From Paenibacillus wulumuqiensis (GTDB taxonomy: Bacteria; Bacillota; Bacilli; Paenibacillales; Paenibacillaceae): 64,000 nt of DNA. Positions 25,933 to 35,493 of this stretch are shown piece by piece. The DNA is taken from contig NZ_KQ040794.1 in NCBI RefSeq assembly GCF_000971965.1, forward strand, positions 255,150-319,149. The letters run 5' to 3'. Made by a program: the position numbers and the translations under genes. The notes under the pieces were generated by a model, which saw nothing but the letters and a program-made list of their open reading frames with translations, was not told the DNA's origin and ran no database searches. How positions within the stretch are numbered: the stretch's first letter is position 1; the number at the start of each line of letters is the position of its first letter.

Positions 25933-27129
25933 TTAGTTAACCGGCAAAGGGATATAGCCGGTCTGCCGGATTAATTGCTGGCCTTCCGGTGACAGAATCC
26001 ATTGGAGCAGTGACTCAGTATTTGGATGTTTGGACGTTTTACCAGCAGTCACTGCATAAAAAGGAACAGTCAGTTTATAGGCACCACTGGATATATGTTC
26101 ATCATTCGGATAGACACCATCTACGGACAGCAGCCGGATATGAGGATTGGGATTCATCGTCGTAGCAAAAAAGTGAAAAGAATAGCCGATTGCATTGCTG
26201 TAATTGCGGTAATCCGCCACTTCTTCCATAATTCCGCCCATACCTGAAGCGATTCTATCGATGGGCGGGGTCATCGGTTGTTCGCTGCCCATCCATTTAC
26301 GCAGCATCGCCTGACTCCCGCTATCTTCCGGTCGCTGAAATGCCCGTATCGGTTCATTGCTGCCGCCGACCTGCTTCCAGTTCGTTATTTTGCCTGTATA
26401 GATCTGCTTGATCTGCTGTGAAGTGAGATTGGTCACCGGATTATTTTTATTTACAAAAAATACAAAACCTTCCTTGCCAATCGGTGTCAGATGCAGCTCA
26501 ACTCCATGCTTGCGGGCCAACTGCTTCTGCCCGCTTGAAGGAGCAGCGGCAAAGATCATATCTGCATTGTCTCCGATCAGACGCTCATACGCCGGACCGG
26601 TACCATTGCCCCGTACAATGCTGTCATCTGCAAAAAGACCATAAGAGGCTCCATCCTTCGGATAGACGGCCTGCACAAAAGCAGAGTAAACCGGGTACAG
26701 CGCTGTCGCACCATCCAACCGGGGAAGCTTATCGCCCGTATTCAGATGATAGGAGGGGGTCTTGTCCAGCACAGCGATCTGGCTGCCGGGGTGAAAAGGT
26801 TCATACTGCTGTAAGTCGACATCCTGCACGCTGACAGCTACCAGGCTGCGGTCATACATGGTATACCCTTTGTAACCTGCGGCGGTCAGTACGCAGGCAG
26901 ACAGACAGCCGATCAGCAGCCTTTTATACCAGGGATGATGCCGGATTGAATCAAAACGGGTAAGGATCAGACCTGTTTCCAGAATCAGCAGCACAATAAA
27001 CCATATGGCGGTGTAAAACACAGGGTGATCGCTCAGGAATCCAATCATGATCATTCCGGCCAGTCCTGCGAACACACAGCCAACCAGTCCCATCAGCGCG
27101 ACTCCAATGGTAATCATTATGCGTTCCAT
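25933..27129 (-). CDS. PstS-like substrate-binding domain anchored by N-terminal membrane segments
   Basis: 398 aa with AGGGAG before the ATG. Three N-terminal membrane segments (about residues 8-32, 38-58 and 70-88) are followed by a type II periplasmic-binding domain. It shows the phosphate-binding-protein-like patterns DDSIVRGNGTGPAYERLI, FFVNKNNPVTNLTSQQIKQIYTGKITNWKQVGG, RPEDSGSQAMLRKWMG and QWILSPEGQQLIRQTGY. PstS of phosphate importers is normally a lipoprotein; here the domain is tethered by a multi-pass region, which is unusual and suggests sensing or a special transport role. No pst permease genes are adjacent. It lies 19 bases after the exonuclease gene on the same strand. Confidence 0.83.
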   Translation of the reverse strand: MERIMITIGVALMGLVGCVFAGLAGMIMIGFLSDHPVFYTAIWFIVLLILETGLILTRFDSIRHHPWYKRLLIGCLSACVLTAAGYKGYTMYDRSLVAVSVQDVDLQQYEPFHPGSQIAVLDKTPSYHLNTGDKLPRLDGATALYPVYSAFVQAVYPKDGASYGLFADDSIVRGNGTGPAYERLIGDNADMIFAAAPSSGQKQLARKHGVELHLTPIGKEGFVFFVNKNNPVTNLTSQQIKQIYTGKITNWKQVGGSNEPIRAFQRPEDSGSQAMLRKWMGSEQPMTPPIDRIASGMGGIMEEVADYRNYSNAIGYSFHFFATTMNPNPHIRLLSVDGVYPNDEHISSGAYKLTVPFYAVTAGKTSKHPNTESLLQWILSPEGQQLIRQTGYIPLPVN

Positions 27130-27148
27130 AAAATGCTCCCTTCTCGAG

Positions 27149-27919
27149 CTAAATCTGCTGCGCCGGATCGTTCATTTCCAGAATAACAGGACAATGGTCG
27201 CTGCCCATGATCTGACAGTCAATCTGCGCATCAGTCAGCATCGGAGCCAGCCGGGAAGAGGCGAGGAAGTAATCGATGCGCCAGCCGATATTACGCTCGC
27301 GTACTTTGGCCATATAGGACCACCAGCTATACACGTCTTCGCGATCCGGATAGAAATGACGGAACGTGTCGATAAAGCCGGATTCCAGCAGCTGCGTCAT
27401 TTTCCCTCGCTCTTCATGAGTGAATCCCGAATTGCCGATATTGGAACGGGCATTTTTGAGATCGATCTCCTGATGGGCTACATTCAGATCCCCGCAAATA
27501 ATAACCGGTTTGTGCTGATCCAATTCCAGCACATAGCGGCGGAAGCGGTCTTCCCATTCCAGCCGATAAGGCAATCTCAACAGGTCGCGGCGCGCATTAG
27601 GCGTGTATACATTGACCAGATAAAATCCTTCGTATTCCAGCGTAATCATCCGGCCTTCCTCTTCATAATTCTCTTCCAGACCGTAATGCACAGACAGCGG
27701 CTTGATCCGGGTGAAGACGGCGGTGCCGGAATAGCCTTTTTTCTGGGCATAATTCCAGTACTGCTCATATTCTTCACCATGATCAAGTTCGATCTGGCCC
27801 GCCTGCAGCTTGGTCTCCTGAATACAGAAAATATCGGCATCCACACGGTCGAAATAGTCATTAAATCCTTTTTTGACAGCGGCTCTCAAGCCGTTGACGT
27901 TCCATGATACAAGCTTCAT
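27149..27919 (-). CDS. Exodeoxyribonuclease III (ExoA/XthA family)
   Basis: 256 aa with AAGGAG before the ATG. It is an AP endonuclease and 3'-5' exonuclease of base excision repair. Catalytic signatures of the exonuclease-endonuclease-phosphatase fold are visible in order: MKLVSWNVNGLRA with the metal-binding Asn, IQETKLQ with the metal-binding Glu, YTPNA, ICGDLNVAHQEIDL with Asp and Asn, SWW substrate residues, RIDYFLAS and the C-terminal GSDHCPVIL with the catalytic His. It matches ExoA of B. subtilis in length and order. The PstS-like gene follows it closely, while an esterase gene is divergent. Confidence 0.96.
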   Translation of the reverse strand: MKLVSWNVNGLRAAVKKGFNDYFDRVDADIFCIQETKLQAGQIELDHGEEYEQYWNYAQKKGYSGTAVFTRIKPLSVHYGLEENYEEEGRMITLEYEGFYLVNVYTPNARRDLLRLPYRLEWEDRFRRYVLELDQHKPVIICGDLNVAHQEIDLKNARSNIGNSGFTHEERGKMTQLLESGFIDTFRHFYPDREDVYSWWSYMAKVRERNIGWRIDYFLASSRLAPMLTDAQIDCQIMGSDHCPVILEMNDPAQQI

Positions 27920-28081
27920 TGGTGTATAATCTCCTTAGGGGTCGTAATAATAAATGATGCCAAATCAAATCCAATCAGCCAACACAGCACCTGATTCGCC
28001 ATCCAAAAGCAGGCGGGTTAGATGCAAGGTTGCCTGAATAGCATACTACCAGTGTATCATGGCTGGGAAAAGGAGGACCAG

Positions 28082-28777
28082 ATGAAGAGCATATGCCTGC
28101 TGATCCATGGCTTTACCGGAGGGACGCATGAAATCGAACCGCTGCGTGCCTATCTGGCAGCGAGACATTGCATAACGAGGACATTTACATTGGCCGGACA
28201 CGGCGGTACGAGGCAGGATATGCTGAATGTGAGCCGTCAGGACTGGATCGATGGTGCAGAAAAGGAACTGCAGCAGCTGCTTAGGCAGCATGAGTGTGTG
28301 CATCTGATCGGCTTCTCGACAGGTGCGCTGATCGCTGCGCATCTCAGCGTGCGTTATCCTGAACGTATCCGTACGTTAACAATGCTGTCGGCGCCGGTGT
28401 TCCCGCTGAATCCGAGGCAGATTATGCGGACGCTGATTCAGCCGCAGATGATCCGCGGTTACTGGCACAATCTGTGGCATGTACCGCCACAGGCGACGCG
28501 CGAATTTTATAAAATAGTACGCGAATCCCATGCGATCTATACGAAGCTGGCGGCACCAGCACTCATCGTTCAGGCCGGCAGCGATCATCTGGTTAAGCCG
28601 CATAGCGGAGCCTATCTGTATCATCAGCTGCCGCTGGAAGACACCTGCAAAAAGCTGCTGACCCTCCCGGATAGCGGGCATCTGGTCTGTCATGGCAGTG
28701 ATCCATCCGAGCTGTTCACACAGGTGTACCAGTGGATTCGTCAGCATGAACAGTCGGGTCAAAGCATGGAGAACTAG
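28082..28777 (+). CDS. Carboxylesterase, alpha/beta hydrolase
   Basis: 231 aa from the ATG at 28082, preceded by AAAGGAGGA; an in-frame ATG at 28022 has no ribosome site. It is an Est30/monoacylglycerol-lipase-like serine hydrolase: oxyanion motif IHGFTGG near the start, nucleophile elbow GFSTGA (Ser in GxSxG), the acid in QAGSDHLV and the catalytic His in DSGHLVCHG. Expected substrates are short-chain esters. No signal peptide, so cytoplasmic. It is divergent from the exonuclease gene and stands alone. Confidence 0.9.
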   Translation: MKSICLLIHGFTGGTHEIEPLRAYLAARHCITRTFTLAGHGGTRQDMLNVSRQDWIDGAEKELQQLLRQHECVHLIGFSTGALIAAHLSVRYPERIRTLTMLSAPVFPLNPRQIMRTLIQPQMIRGYWHNLWHVPPQATREFYKIVRESHAIYTKLAAPALIVQAGSDHLVKPHSGAYLYHQLPLEDTCKKLLTLPDSGHLVCHGSDPSELFTQVYQWIRQHEQSGQSMEN

Positions 28778-28861
28778 CGGTAGGAAAGACATGAAGCTGT
28801 AAAGCATAATTGCAGATACATAATAAGCGCATGGAATGGAATCGTATGTTCGTATAAGTGA

Positions 28862-28890
28862 TTGACAGACCGCGTATCATCAGCTATATT
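28862..28890 (+). promoter_or_regulatory. Strong sigma-A-type promoter
   Basis: A consensus -35 TTGACA (28862-28867) and a near-consensus -10 TATATT (28885-28890) are separated by exactly 17 bases. Predicted transcription would start near 28897, only about 24 bases before the hairpin terminator at 28921-28969. Confidence 0.8.
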
Positions 28891-28920
28891 AGATACAAAA
28901 TCAATATGTTGTGCGGGCGA

Positions 28921-28969
28921 AGCACCTCGCAGGAACAGGCATTATGCCGTTTCTGGAGGTGCTTTTTTT
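28921..28969 (+). terminator. Terminator hairpin directly after a promoter
   Basis: AGCACCTC (28921-28928) pairs with GAGGTGCT (28956-28963). The stem is extended inside by CAGGAAC/GTTTCTG and GGC/GCC arms, and a seven-base T tract follows (28963-28969). With the promoter at 28862-28890 it would yield a short RNA of about 70 bases, or act as an attenuator for the gene at 29009. Confidence 0.85.
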
Positions 28970-29008
28970 GTTGTCTGCCCGCCTGACATATACTAGGAGG
29001 AATATATA

Positions 29009-29848
29009 ATGAACCTTATCCACCAGAGTAAAAAGCCAGTACATACAGAGAAGCAGCGCCAGTCCAGCAGGCTGTATCGAATACCGACAAGTCTGGTCTG
29101 CCGATTGTTATCACTTGGATTGATCTTTACCCTGCTTGCCCAGATGCTGCCTGCATCTCATGCGTCTGCAGATAATTGGACAGCGGCAGTCAGCGGAATC
29201 GAGAGCATATACGATGGTGTGACTTCGCTGGAATCGATCATTCAGCTGGAGAACCAGCAGACCCAGACACTGCGCAAGCAGAATAACAGCCGTCTTCAAT
29301 CAGTCAATGCCAAGATCAAAGAAATGGATCAATCCAAATTGTCCTCGCTCAAAGCAGCAGCCGAGCAAACGGAGAAAAAGTATGCTTCCCTGTTTGCTGA
29401 ATACGCAGAGCTTGGTAAGCAGGCAGCCGCCGCCCGCAAGCAAAAAAATGCCAAAACAGCCGAACTGATCAGCCTTAAACGCAACAAAATGAAACCCGAA
29501 GTCACATCTGCCCGCACAGAAATCAAGCAAAAGAAAGCCGCTCTAACCCAGGCCAGAAAAGACACGGCTGTACGCAAAAAAACCGTCAAGGATGCTATCG
29601 CACCTGTCCAGACGGTTAAAAAGCAGATTACTGCCGAGAACAAAACTATCGCTGCCTACAAAAAAAGCCGCTCTACCGCTCGGAAAAGCTACAGAGCAGC
29701 AGTTAAAAGAGGTGATGCGATTAGCGCAGCAGCTCACCTGGCGGTCGTCTATAACAAACTTGGAGCCATCCATGCTTCCCAGCAGAAAATTTACAGCTGG
29801 GAACAGCAGATCACCACGATAATCCGTGGAGCAGAATCGCGTTTATAA
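29009..29848 (+). CDS. Secreted lysine/alanine-rich coiled-coil protein
   Basis: 279 aa with AGGAGG eight bases before the ATG. It has a long signal peptide (about 52 residues, ending in the ASHASA-DN cleavage region) and is otherwise almost wholly helical. Long stretches of K, A, E, Q and R with heptad-like spacing (SSLKAAAEQTEKKYASLFAEYAELG, ARKQKNAKTAELI) predict coiled coils. No catalytic domain is recognised. Exported Lys-rich helical proteins of this type occur in Paenibacillus; function unknown. A strong promoter, then a terminator-like hairpin, precede it (see 28862-28969). Its stop overlaps by six bases the stop of the convergent AraC-type gene. Confidence 0.75.
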   Translation: MNLIHQSKKPVHTEKQRQSSRLYRIPTSLVCRLLSLGLIFTLLAQMLPASHASADNWTAAVSGIESIYDGVTSLESIIQLENQQTQTLRKQNNSRLQSVNAKIKEMDQSKLSSLKAAAEQTEKKYASLFAEYAELGKQAAAARKQKNAKTAELISLKRNKMKPEVTSARTEIKQKKAALTQARKDTAVRKKTVKDAIAPVQTVKKQITAENKTIAAYKKSRSTARKSYRAAVKRGDAISAAAHLAVVYNKLGAIHASQQKIYSWEQQITTIIRGAESRL

Positions 29849-30736
29849 TTCTTCAAAAGCCAGATTGGACGGCTCGTCCGGCATTTCCTTCTCCAGCTCA
29901 AGATGGGTAACCGCCACACTGTGATCCACTTCTTCAAAACGGAACCCGTCCACCCAGACCTGACCTGTGCCGGTAAGAAGTACACCGATCAGGATAACAT
30001 CGCTTGCCTGAGGAATATCGAGAACGATGGAATAATGGTTCCAGTCCGTATCTCCGGATATATGCCTGCCGTTCATATTGTCAAATTGCAGAATCTGCTG
30101 ATCGGCGCTATCCACTCTCATCCATAAGCCGCAGGCGATATGCACATGACTGGTTTTGACAAAGCCTGAAAAGCGCATTCGTTTACCGAGATAACGTTCC
30201 GCTTTGAACTCCTGCATGAGTGTGGCAAAGGCAAACGGCTCATTAACATTCACCGATTTGAGATAGCCGGCAGTGTTGCCGGTATGCACCGTGTGATGGT
30301 CCAGACCGATTTCATAATTGGGAGCATGGGTTCCGCTCAAAAACCAGCCTTTGATAGGGGAAGATGTATCCATAGTCGATTCTCCTTTGTCAAAATAGGA
30401 TGAAAGGGAAGCAGTAAATACTTGACGATAGCGTCCCGGTGGCAGTCCATATACTTTTTTGAAAGCCCGGGTAAAAGCTTCCTGACTCTCAAAATGGCAG
30501 TGCAGTGCAATATCGAGAATAGGAGTCGTTGAGTGAAGGAGCAGCACCGAAGCCTGACTCAGCCGTCGTTGTCTTAAATAATCAGCAATGTTCATACCTG
30601 TAGCTCTGCGAAAAAGCCGATGAAAATGATAGGGCGAGAACCCCGCATGCGCTGCAATCTGTTCAAGTGTCAGTTCGTCCTGCAGGTGACTCTCCATATA
30701 GTCGATGCTATGCTGAATGACTGTTTTCTCCGTCAA
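29843..30736 (-). CDS. AraC-type regulator with a C-terminal ligand-binding-like domain
   Basis: 297 aa with a TTG start at 30736 seven bases after AAGGAGG. The AraC helix-turn-helix pair is at the N-terminus (residues about 8-105: LEQIAAHAGFSPYHFHRLFRRATG, then ILDIALHCHFESQEAFTRAFKKVYGLPPGRYR). This reverses the usual order, as in the Rob/SoxS-with-effector group. The C-terminal 160 residues form a jelly-roll-like domain (GYLKSVNVNEPFAFATLMQEF, WMRVDS, GRHISGDTDWNHYSIVLDIP, WVDGFRFEEVD) resembling carbohydrate-binding-like modules found in such regulators. Ligand unknown. It probably controls something divergent in the 377-base gap. Confidence 0.85.
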   Translation of the reverse strand: MTEKTVIQHSIDYMESHLQDELTLEQIAAHAGFSPYHFHRLFRRATGMNIADYLRQRRLSQASVLLLHSTTPILDIALHCHFESQEAFTRAFKKVYGLPPGRYRQVFTASLSSYFDKGESTMDTSSPIKGWFLSGTHAPNYEIGLDHHTVHTGNTAGYLKSVNVNEPFAFATLMQEFKAERYLGKRMRFSGFVKTSHVHIACGLWMRVDSADQQILQFDNMNGRHISGDTDWNHYSIVLDIPQASDVILIGVLLTGTGQVWVDGFRFEEVDHSVAVTHLELEKEMPDEPSNLAFEEL

Positions 30737-30923
30737 TGCAATTCCTCCTTTCTGTAACCAGATTATCAGACGGGAAAGATCGGTATTTGATCATTTTTGC
30801 GCTTTTGCAAAATGACTTTATCTAGATCGAATATAAACCGAGTATGTCCGCTTCATTTCTGTCCAACTGCGACAAAAGCGAGAGCAATAAAATCCATCAT
30901 GCTTTTTAATCGTTACGACATAG

Positions 30924-30952
30924 TTGTAACCAGCCTGCAGCAGGGGTAAGAT
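30924..30952 (+). promoter_or_regulatory. Sigma-A-type promoter of the M20 peptidase unit
   Basis: TTGTAA (30924-30929), a 17-base spacer and TAAGAT (30947-30952). The spacer contains CCTGCAGCAGG, a short palindrome that could serve as an operator. Transcription would start near 30959, before the six-codon leader frame. Confidence 0.65.
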
Positions 30953-30986
30953 GATGCTAACATACCTATTCAGGAGGTTGCTGTAT

Positions 30987-31007
30987 ATGAGCACCTGGAT
31001 ATTTTAA
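30987..31007 (+). CDS. Candidate six-codon leader peptide (MSTWIF)
   Basis: ATG AGC ACC TGG ATA TTT TAA, with a perfect AGGAGG (30973-30978) nine bases before it, placed about 28 bases after a predicted transcription start and 106 bases before the M20 peptidase gene. The space between can form ATGCGC/GCGCAT (31030-31035 and 31069-31074) pairing. The layout recalls translational attenuation leaders, but a chance frame or a truncated gene is equally possible. This short frame is not supported by homology. Confidence 0.4.
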   Translation: MSTWIF

Positions 31008-31113
31008 AAATCTGTACTGAGATCATAGCATGCGCCGAAAACATGCATCCAAAATATGCAATGAGGACGCGCATTTGAAGTTACCAATTACATAGGCAAA
31101 GGGGAATAAATCC

Positions 31114-32376
31114 ATGAGTGTAAAATCAAACCGCCCTGTTATATCCGGGCAGGTTCAGCAAATCTATGAACGCCTTACTGCCGACCCCAATGTACAGGCA
31201 GGACTGCAGTTTCTGGAGCAGGATCATGATCGTACGATTGAGGAACAGATTGAACTTACGGAAATCGAAGCGCCAACATTCGATGAGACTGCCAAAGGGG
31301 AAGTATACAAGCGTAAACTGGAACAATTGGGTATCCAGAATGTTACTGTAGATGAGACAGGTAACGTATTTGGCCTACGCCGGGGCAGTGGCGATGGTCC
31401 GTCTCTGGTCGTCTGTGCGCATCTGGATACTGTTTTCCCGGCAGGGACCGATGTCAAGGCCAAACACAGGGACGGACGTATCTATGCGCCGGGCATTGCA
31501 GATGATGGGCGCGGGCTCGCTGTGGTGTTGACTATCGCCCGGGCACTGCAGCATACCGGTATTCGGAGTGTGGGAGATCTGATTATTGGTGCAACAGTCG
31601 GGGAAGAAGGACTCGGAGATCTGCGCGGTGTCAAAGCACTGTTCACCGGGCATAGCGATATTGACGGCTTTATTTCGGTCGAGCCGGGAGAGCCGGAGCG
31701 AATTACCTATCTGGCAGCCGGAAGCAAAAGATATAAAGTGACGTTTCATGGCACCGGAGGGCACAGCTTTGCCGATTTTGGCATTCCTAATCCGATCCAT
31801 GCGCTGGGTCGGGCGATTGCTGGTATCGCAGAGATACGTACGCCTGCCGAGCCAAAGACTACTTTCAGTGTGGGTGTAGTGGAGGGCGGTACATCGGTCA
31901 ATACGATTGCTGAAGAGGCTGCGCTGCTGCTCGACATGCGCTCCAGCTCTGCTGAAGCGCTGGCGGAACTCGAACAGCAGGCTCTTTCTATTATTCATCA
32001 GGCAGCACACGCAGAGAATGCCCGCTGGAATCGTGAAGATGAGCTGATTGTTAAGCTGGAGCTTGTTGGTGACCGTCCGGCTGGAGAACAGTCTGCAGAT
32101 GCGATTATTGTACAGGCTGCAGCTGCTGCGAATCAATCGATGAGACTGGAGCCGGAGCTGGAAGACGCGACCAGCACGGATTCCAATGTAGCCATCAGTC
32201 TTGGTATTCCGGCTGTAACGCTTGGTGGCGGCGGGGATTACGGCGGCATGCATACGCTGGACGAATATTTTGACCCTGCAGGTGCCTATCTGGGCGCCCA
32301 GTATGTATTTCTTGTCATTCTTGGCCTTGTAGGACTGGATGGTGTTACACCGCCTCTGCTGTCCAAACGGAAGTAG
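31114..32376 (+). CDS. M20-family metallopeptidase
   Basis: 420 aa with AAAGGGG before the ATG. It is a zinc aminopeptidase or deacylase of the M20/M25/M40 clan: the first metal motif is VVCAHLDTVFP, the bridging Asp in GIADDGRGLAV, catalytic and metal Glu in GEEGLGDLRG and the dimerisation domain from about residues 200-320 (GTGGHSFADFGIPNPIHALG). The GHS and NTIAEEA segments also fit. Its substrate is unknown; the PepT/carboxypeptidase-like subgroup acts on peptides. A six-codon leader frame and promoter lie upstream. No transporter or pathway genes are adjacent. Confidence 0.92.
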   Translation: MSVKSNRPVISGQVQQIYERLTADPNVQAGLQFLEQDHDRTIEEQIELTEIEAPTFDETAKGEVYKRKLEQLGIQNVTVDETGNVFGLRRGSGDGPSLVVCAHLDTVFPAGTDVKAKHRDGRIYAPGIADDGRGLAVVLTIARALQHTGIRSVGDLIIGATVGEEGLGDLRGVKALFTGHSDIDGFISVEPGEPERITYLAAGSKRYKVTFHGTGGHSFADFGIPNPIHALGRAIAGIAEIRTPAEPKTTFSVGVVEGGTSVNTIAEEAALLLDMRSSSAEALAELEQQALSIIHQAAHAENARWNREDELIVKLELVGDRPAGEQSADAIIVQAAAAANQSMRLEPELEDATSTDSNVAISLGIPAVTLGGGGDYGGMHTLDEYFDPAGAYLGAQYVFLVILGLVGLDGVTPPLLSKRK

Positions 32377-32387
32377 CAGTAGAGTAA

Positions 32388-32452
32388 GGAGGAACTGTTG
32401 GCGATGGAATGAAGGCTTTTCAGCCGGAATTTCTAAGCAGCAGTTCCTTTTA
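32388..32452 (+). terminator. Terminator after the M20 peptidase gene
   Basis: A stem formed by GGAACTGTTG (32391-32400) and the CAGCAGTTCC region (32438-32447), with wobble-extended ends, runs into TTTTAT. The loop is about 37 bases, so it is weaker than typical. Confidence 0.5.
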
Positions 32453-32985
32453 TAATATTAGATTGATATAAAAATGGTACGAAAAATAGATTTCCACTCG
32501 ATAATTTGACTTATGACATCATTTGCATATTATACATATCCGGCTTGATCTGATTACAAATTTGAAATATATTGACAGTGAAGTTGGTTACCAAAAGTCA
32601 CATAAACTTAAAACATACGACCCAGTTTAAAATATAAAAATGTGGAACTGCGTGTGAAATGCTTGATTTCATGCTATTTTATGGGTCCATGGCATGGTGA
32701 TGTCATGCAGAAGGTATGCTATACTGCTACCAATATGTTTCTTGTCGTTGTGTTTACCTGGTTACAATTTTGTAATGCGTTATCGATTGTCTTGGTTAGG
32801 CAGGGCAATATAGAACGGACAAACGCTATTCAGAGGAACCATTTATTCCTGCCAGGCTAAATACCGATACTTATACTATAGTTCCAGATCAGAGTACCGG
32901 GGTAACCCGGATTTCAGCAGTATGGCATTCGGTCAGCGCGCTGTATCGGTCTAAACTATTTAAAAAATGGAGGTCATAACGAATT
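32453..32985. other. Long AT-rich leader of the SleB-like hydrolase gene
   Basis: About 530 bases without a convincing gene. A small frame at 32642-32860 has no good support. An extended -10 TGCTATACT ends at 32725, and a CCGGG/CCCGG hairpin lies near 32898-32910. AT-rich upstream and more balanced near the gene, the stretch could hold a structured leader. I could not match it to a known riboswitch by eye. Confidence 0.4.
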
Positions 32986-33693
32986 ATGAGAAAACTACCC
33001 GCTTTTATAGCATCCTGTGCCTGTGCTGTAGGCATTACACTAATGGCGTCACCTGCGGACGCTGCTGTCCTGACACAGGGCATGAGAAGTGGAGACGTCG
33101 TGCAGCTGCAGCGGCAGCTCGCCCAGCACGGGTTCTTTCATGCGAATACTACAGGATACTATGGAAGCATCACGACTTCGGCAGTGAAGCAATTTCAGCG
33201 TGCACACGGACTGAGTGCAGATGGTGTAGCCGGTCCGGCGACGCTGTCCAAGCTGGGCGGTAAGCGGAGCGGGATTGTTACAGCCAGCGTAAGCTTTAGC
33301 AATTCCAGCAGCAACCGGGCTGTCAGCTACAGTGCGGCAGACAAGGATGCCGTCGATATTCTGGCACATATTATCTATGGTGAAGCTCGCGGTGAATCTT
33401 TCCGTGGACAGGTAGCGGTAGGTGCTGTTGTACTGAATCGTGTACAATCCGGTGAATTCCCGAATACGATCTGGGGCGTTGTTATGCAGCCGGGACAATT
33501 CACGGCAGTAGCAGACGGCCAGTATAACCTCAAGCCGAATCAGAGCGCTTATAATGCAGCACGCCAGGCACTGCGCGGTGTAGACCCGACCAATGGCTCG
33601 CTGTATTACTACAACCCGCGCATTGCGACTTCGCAGTGGAGTATGAGACGACCGGCTGTCATTACGGTCGGACAGCATATTTTCACGAACTAA
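32986..33693 (+). CDS. SleB-like cell wall hydrolase with a peptidoglycan-binding domain
   Basis: 235 aa with TGGAGG before the ATG. In order: signal peptide (RKLPAFIASCACAVGITLMA, cleaved after the ADA-AV region), peptidoglycan_binding_1 domain (about residues 30-95: MRSGDVVQLQRQLAQHGFFHANTTGYYGSITTSAVKQFQRAHGL), a Ser/Asn linker, then the Hydrolase_2 catalytic domain (about 120-235: LAHIIYGEARGESFRGQVAVGAVVLNR, with the catalytic Glu in GEARGE, then PGQFTAV and RQALRG). This architecture matches spore cortex-lytic SleB, a transglycosylase acting in germination, though related enzymes act on growing walls. No YpeB gene follows, and a long noncoding leader precedes it. Confidence 0.9.
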   Translation: MRKLPAFIASCACAVGITLMASPADAAVLTQGMRSGDVVQLQRQLAQHGFFHANTTGYYGSITTSAVKQFQRAHGLSADGVAGPATLSKLGGKRSGIVTASVSFSNSSSNRAVSYSAADKDAVDILAHIIYGEARGESFRGQVAVGAVVLNRVQSGEFPNTIWGVVMQPGQFTAVADGQYNLKPNQSAYNAARQALRGVDPTNGSLYYYNPRIATSQWSMRRPAVITVGQHIFTN

Positions 33694-33796
33694 TCAGCTG
33701 ATCCTAAGCACGGGTCCTGCCGATCTGACACATGGATATGATCTTGTCTGGCAGATTCTTTTGGATAGATGCAGCCAATTACAAAGAACACATAGA

Positions 33797-33842
33797 AAAG
33801 CAGGGTACCGTGATGATGATACATCACGGTACCCTGCTTTTT
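33797..33842. terminator. Bidirectional terminator between SleB-like and GH1 genes
   Basis: AAAGCAGGGTACCGTGAT (33797-33814) pairs with ATCACGGTACCCTGCTTT (33823-33840), an 18-bp stem with T and A tracts on the two sides. Confidence 0.93.
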
Positions 33843-33854
33843 GGTTATATCAGC

Positions 33855-35387
<1,533 letters not shown>

Positions 35388-35493
35388 TTAATGGGAAATA
35401 TTATCATTGTTCGGTATCAGCCGTATTCCTTGCATGCGGGCTTAGCGGGTAGGCGATGCATTTTATTTATTCAGAAGTAAAAGGGGAAGTCCG

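Noticed and set aside
28906-28983. 26-codon frame across the promoter-terminator element (MLCGRSTSQEQ...)
   Set aside because: No ribosome site, cysteine-rich by chance of the hairpin and T tract; treated as noncoding.
32642-32860. 72-codon frame in the SleB leader
   Set aside because: No ribosome site, unusual composition and no family resemblance; more likely noncoding leader.
32881-32985. Possible cyclic dinucleotide riboswitch
   Set aside because: The ACCGGGGTAACCCGG stretch resembles part of a c-di-GMP-I element, but the upstream conserved segments could not be found.
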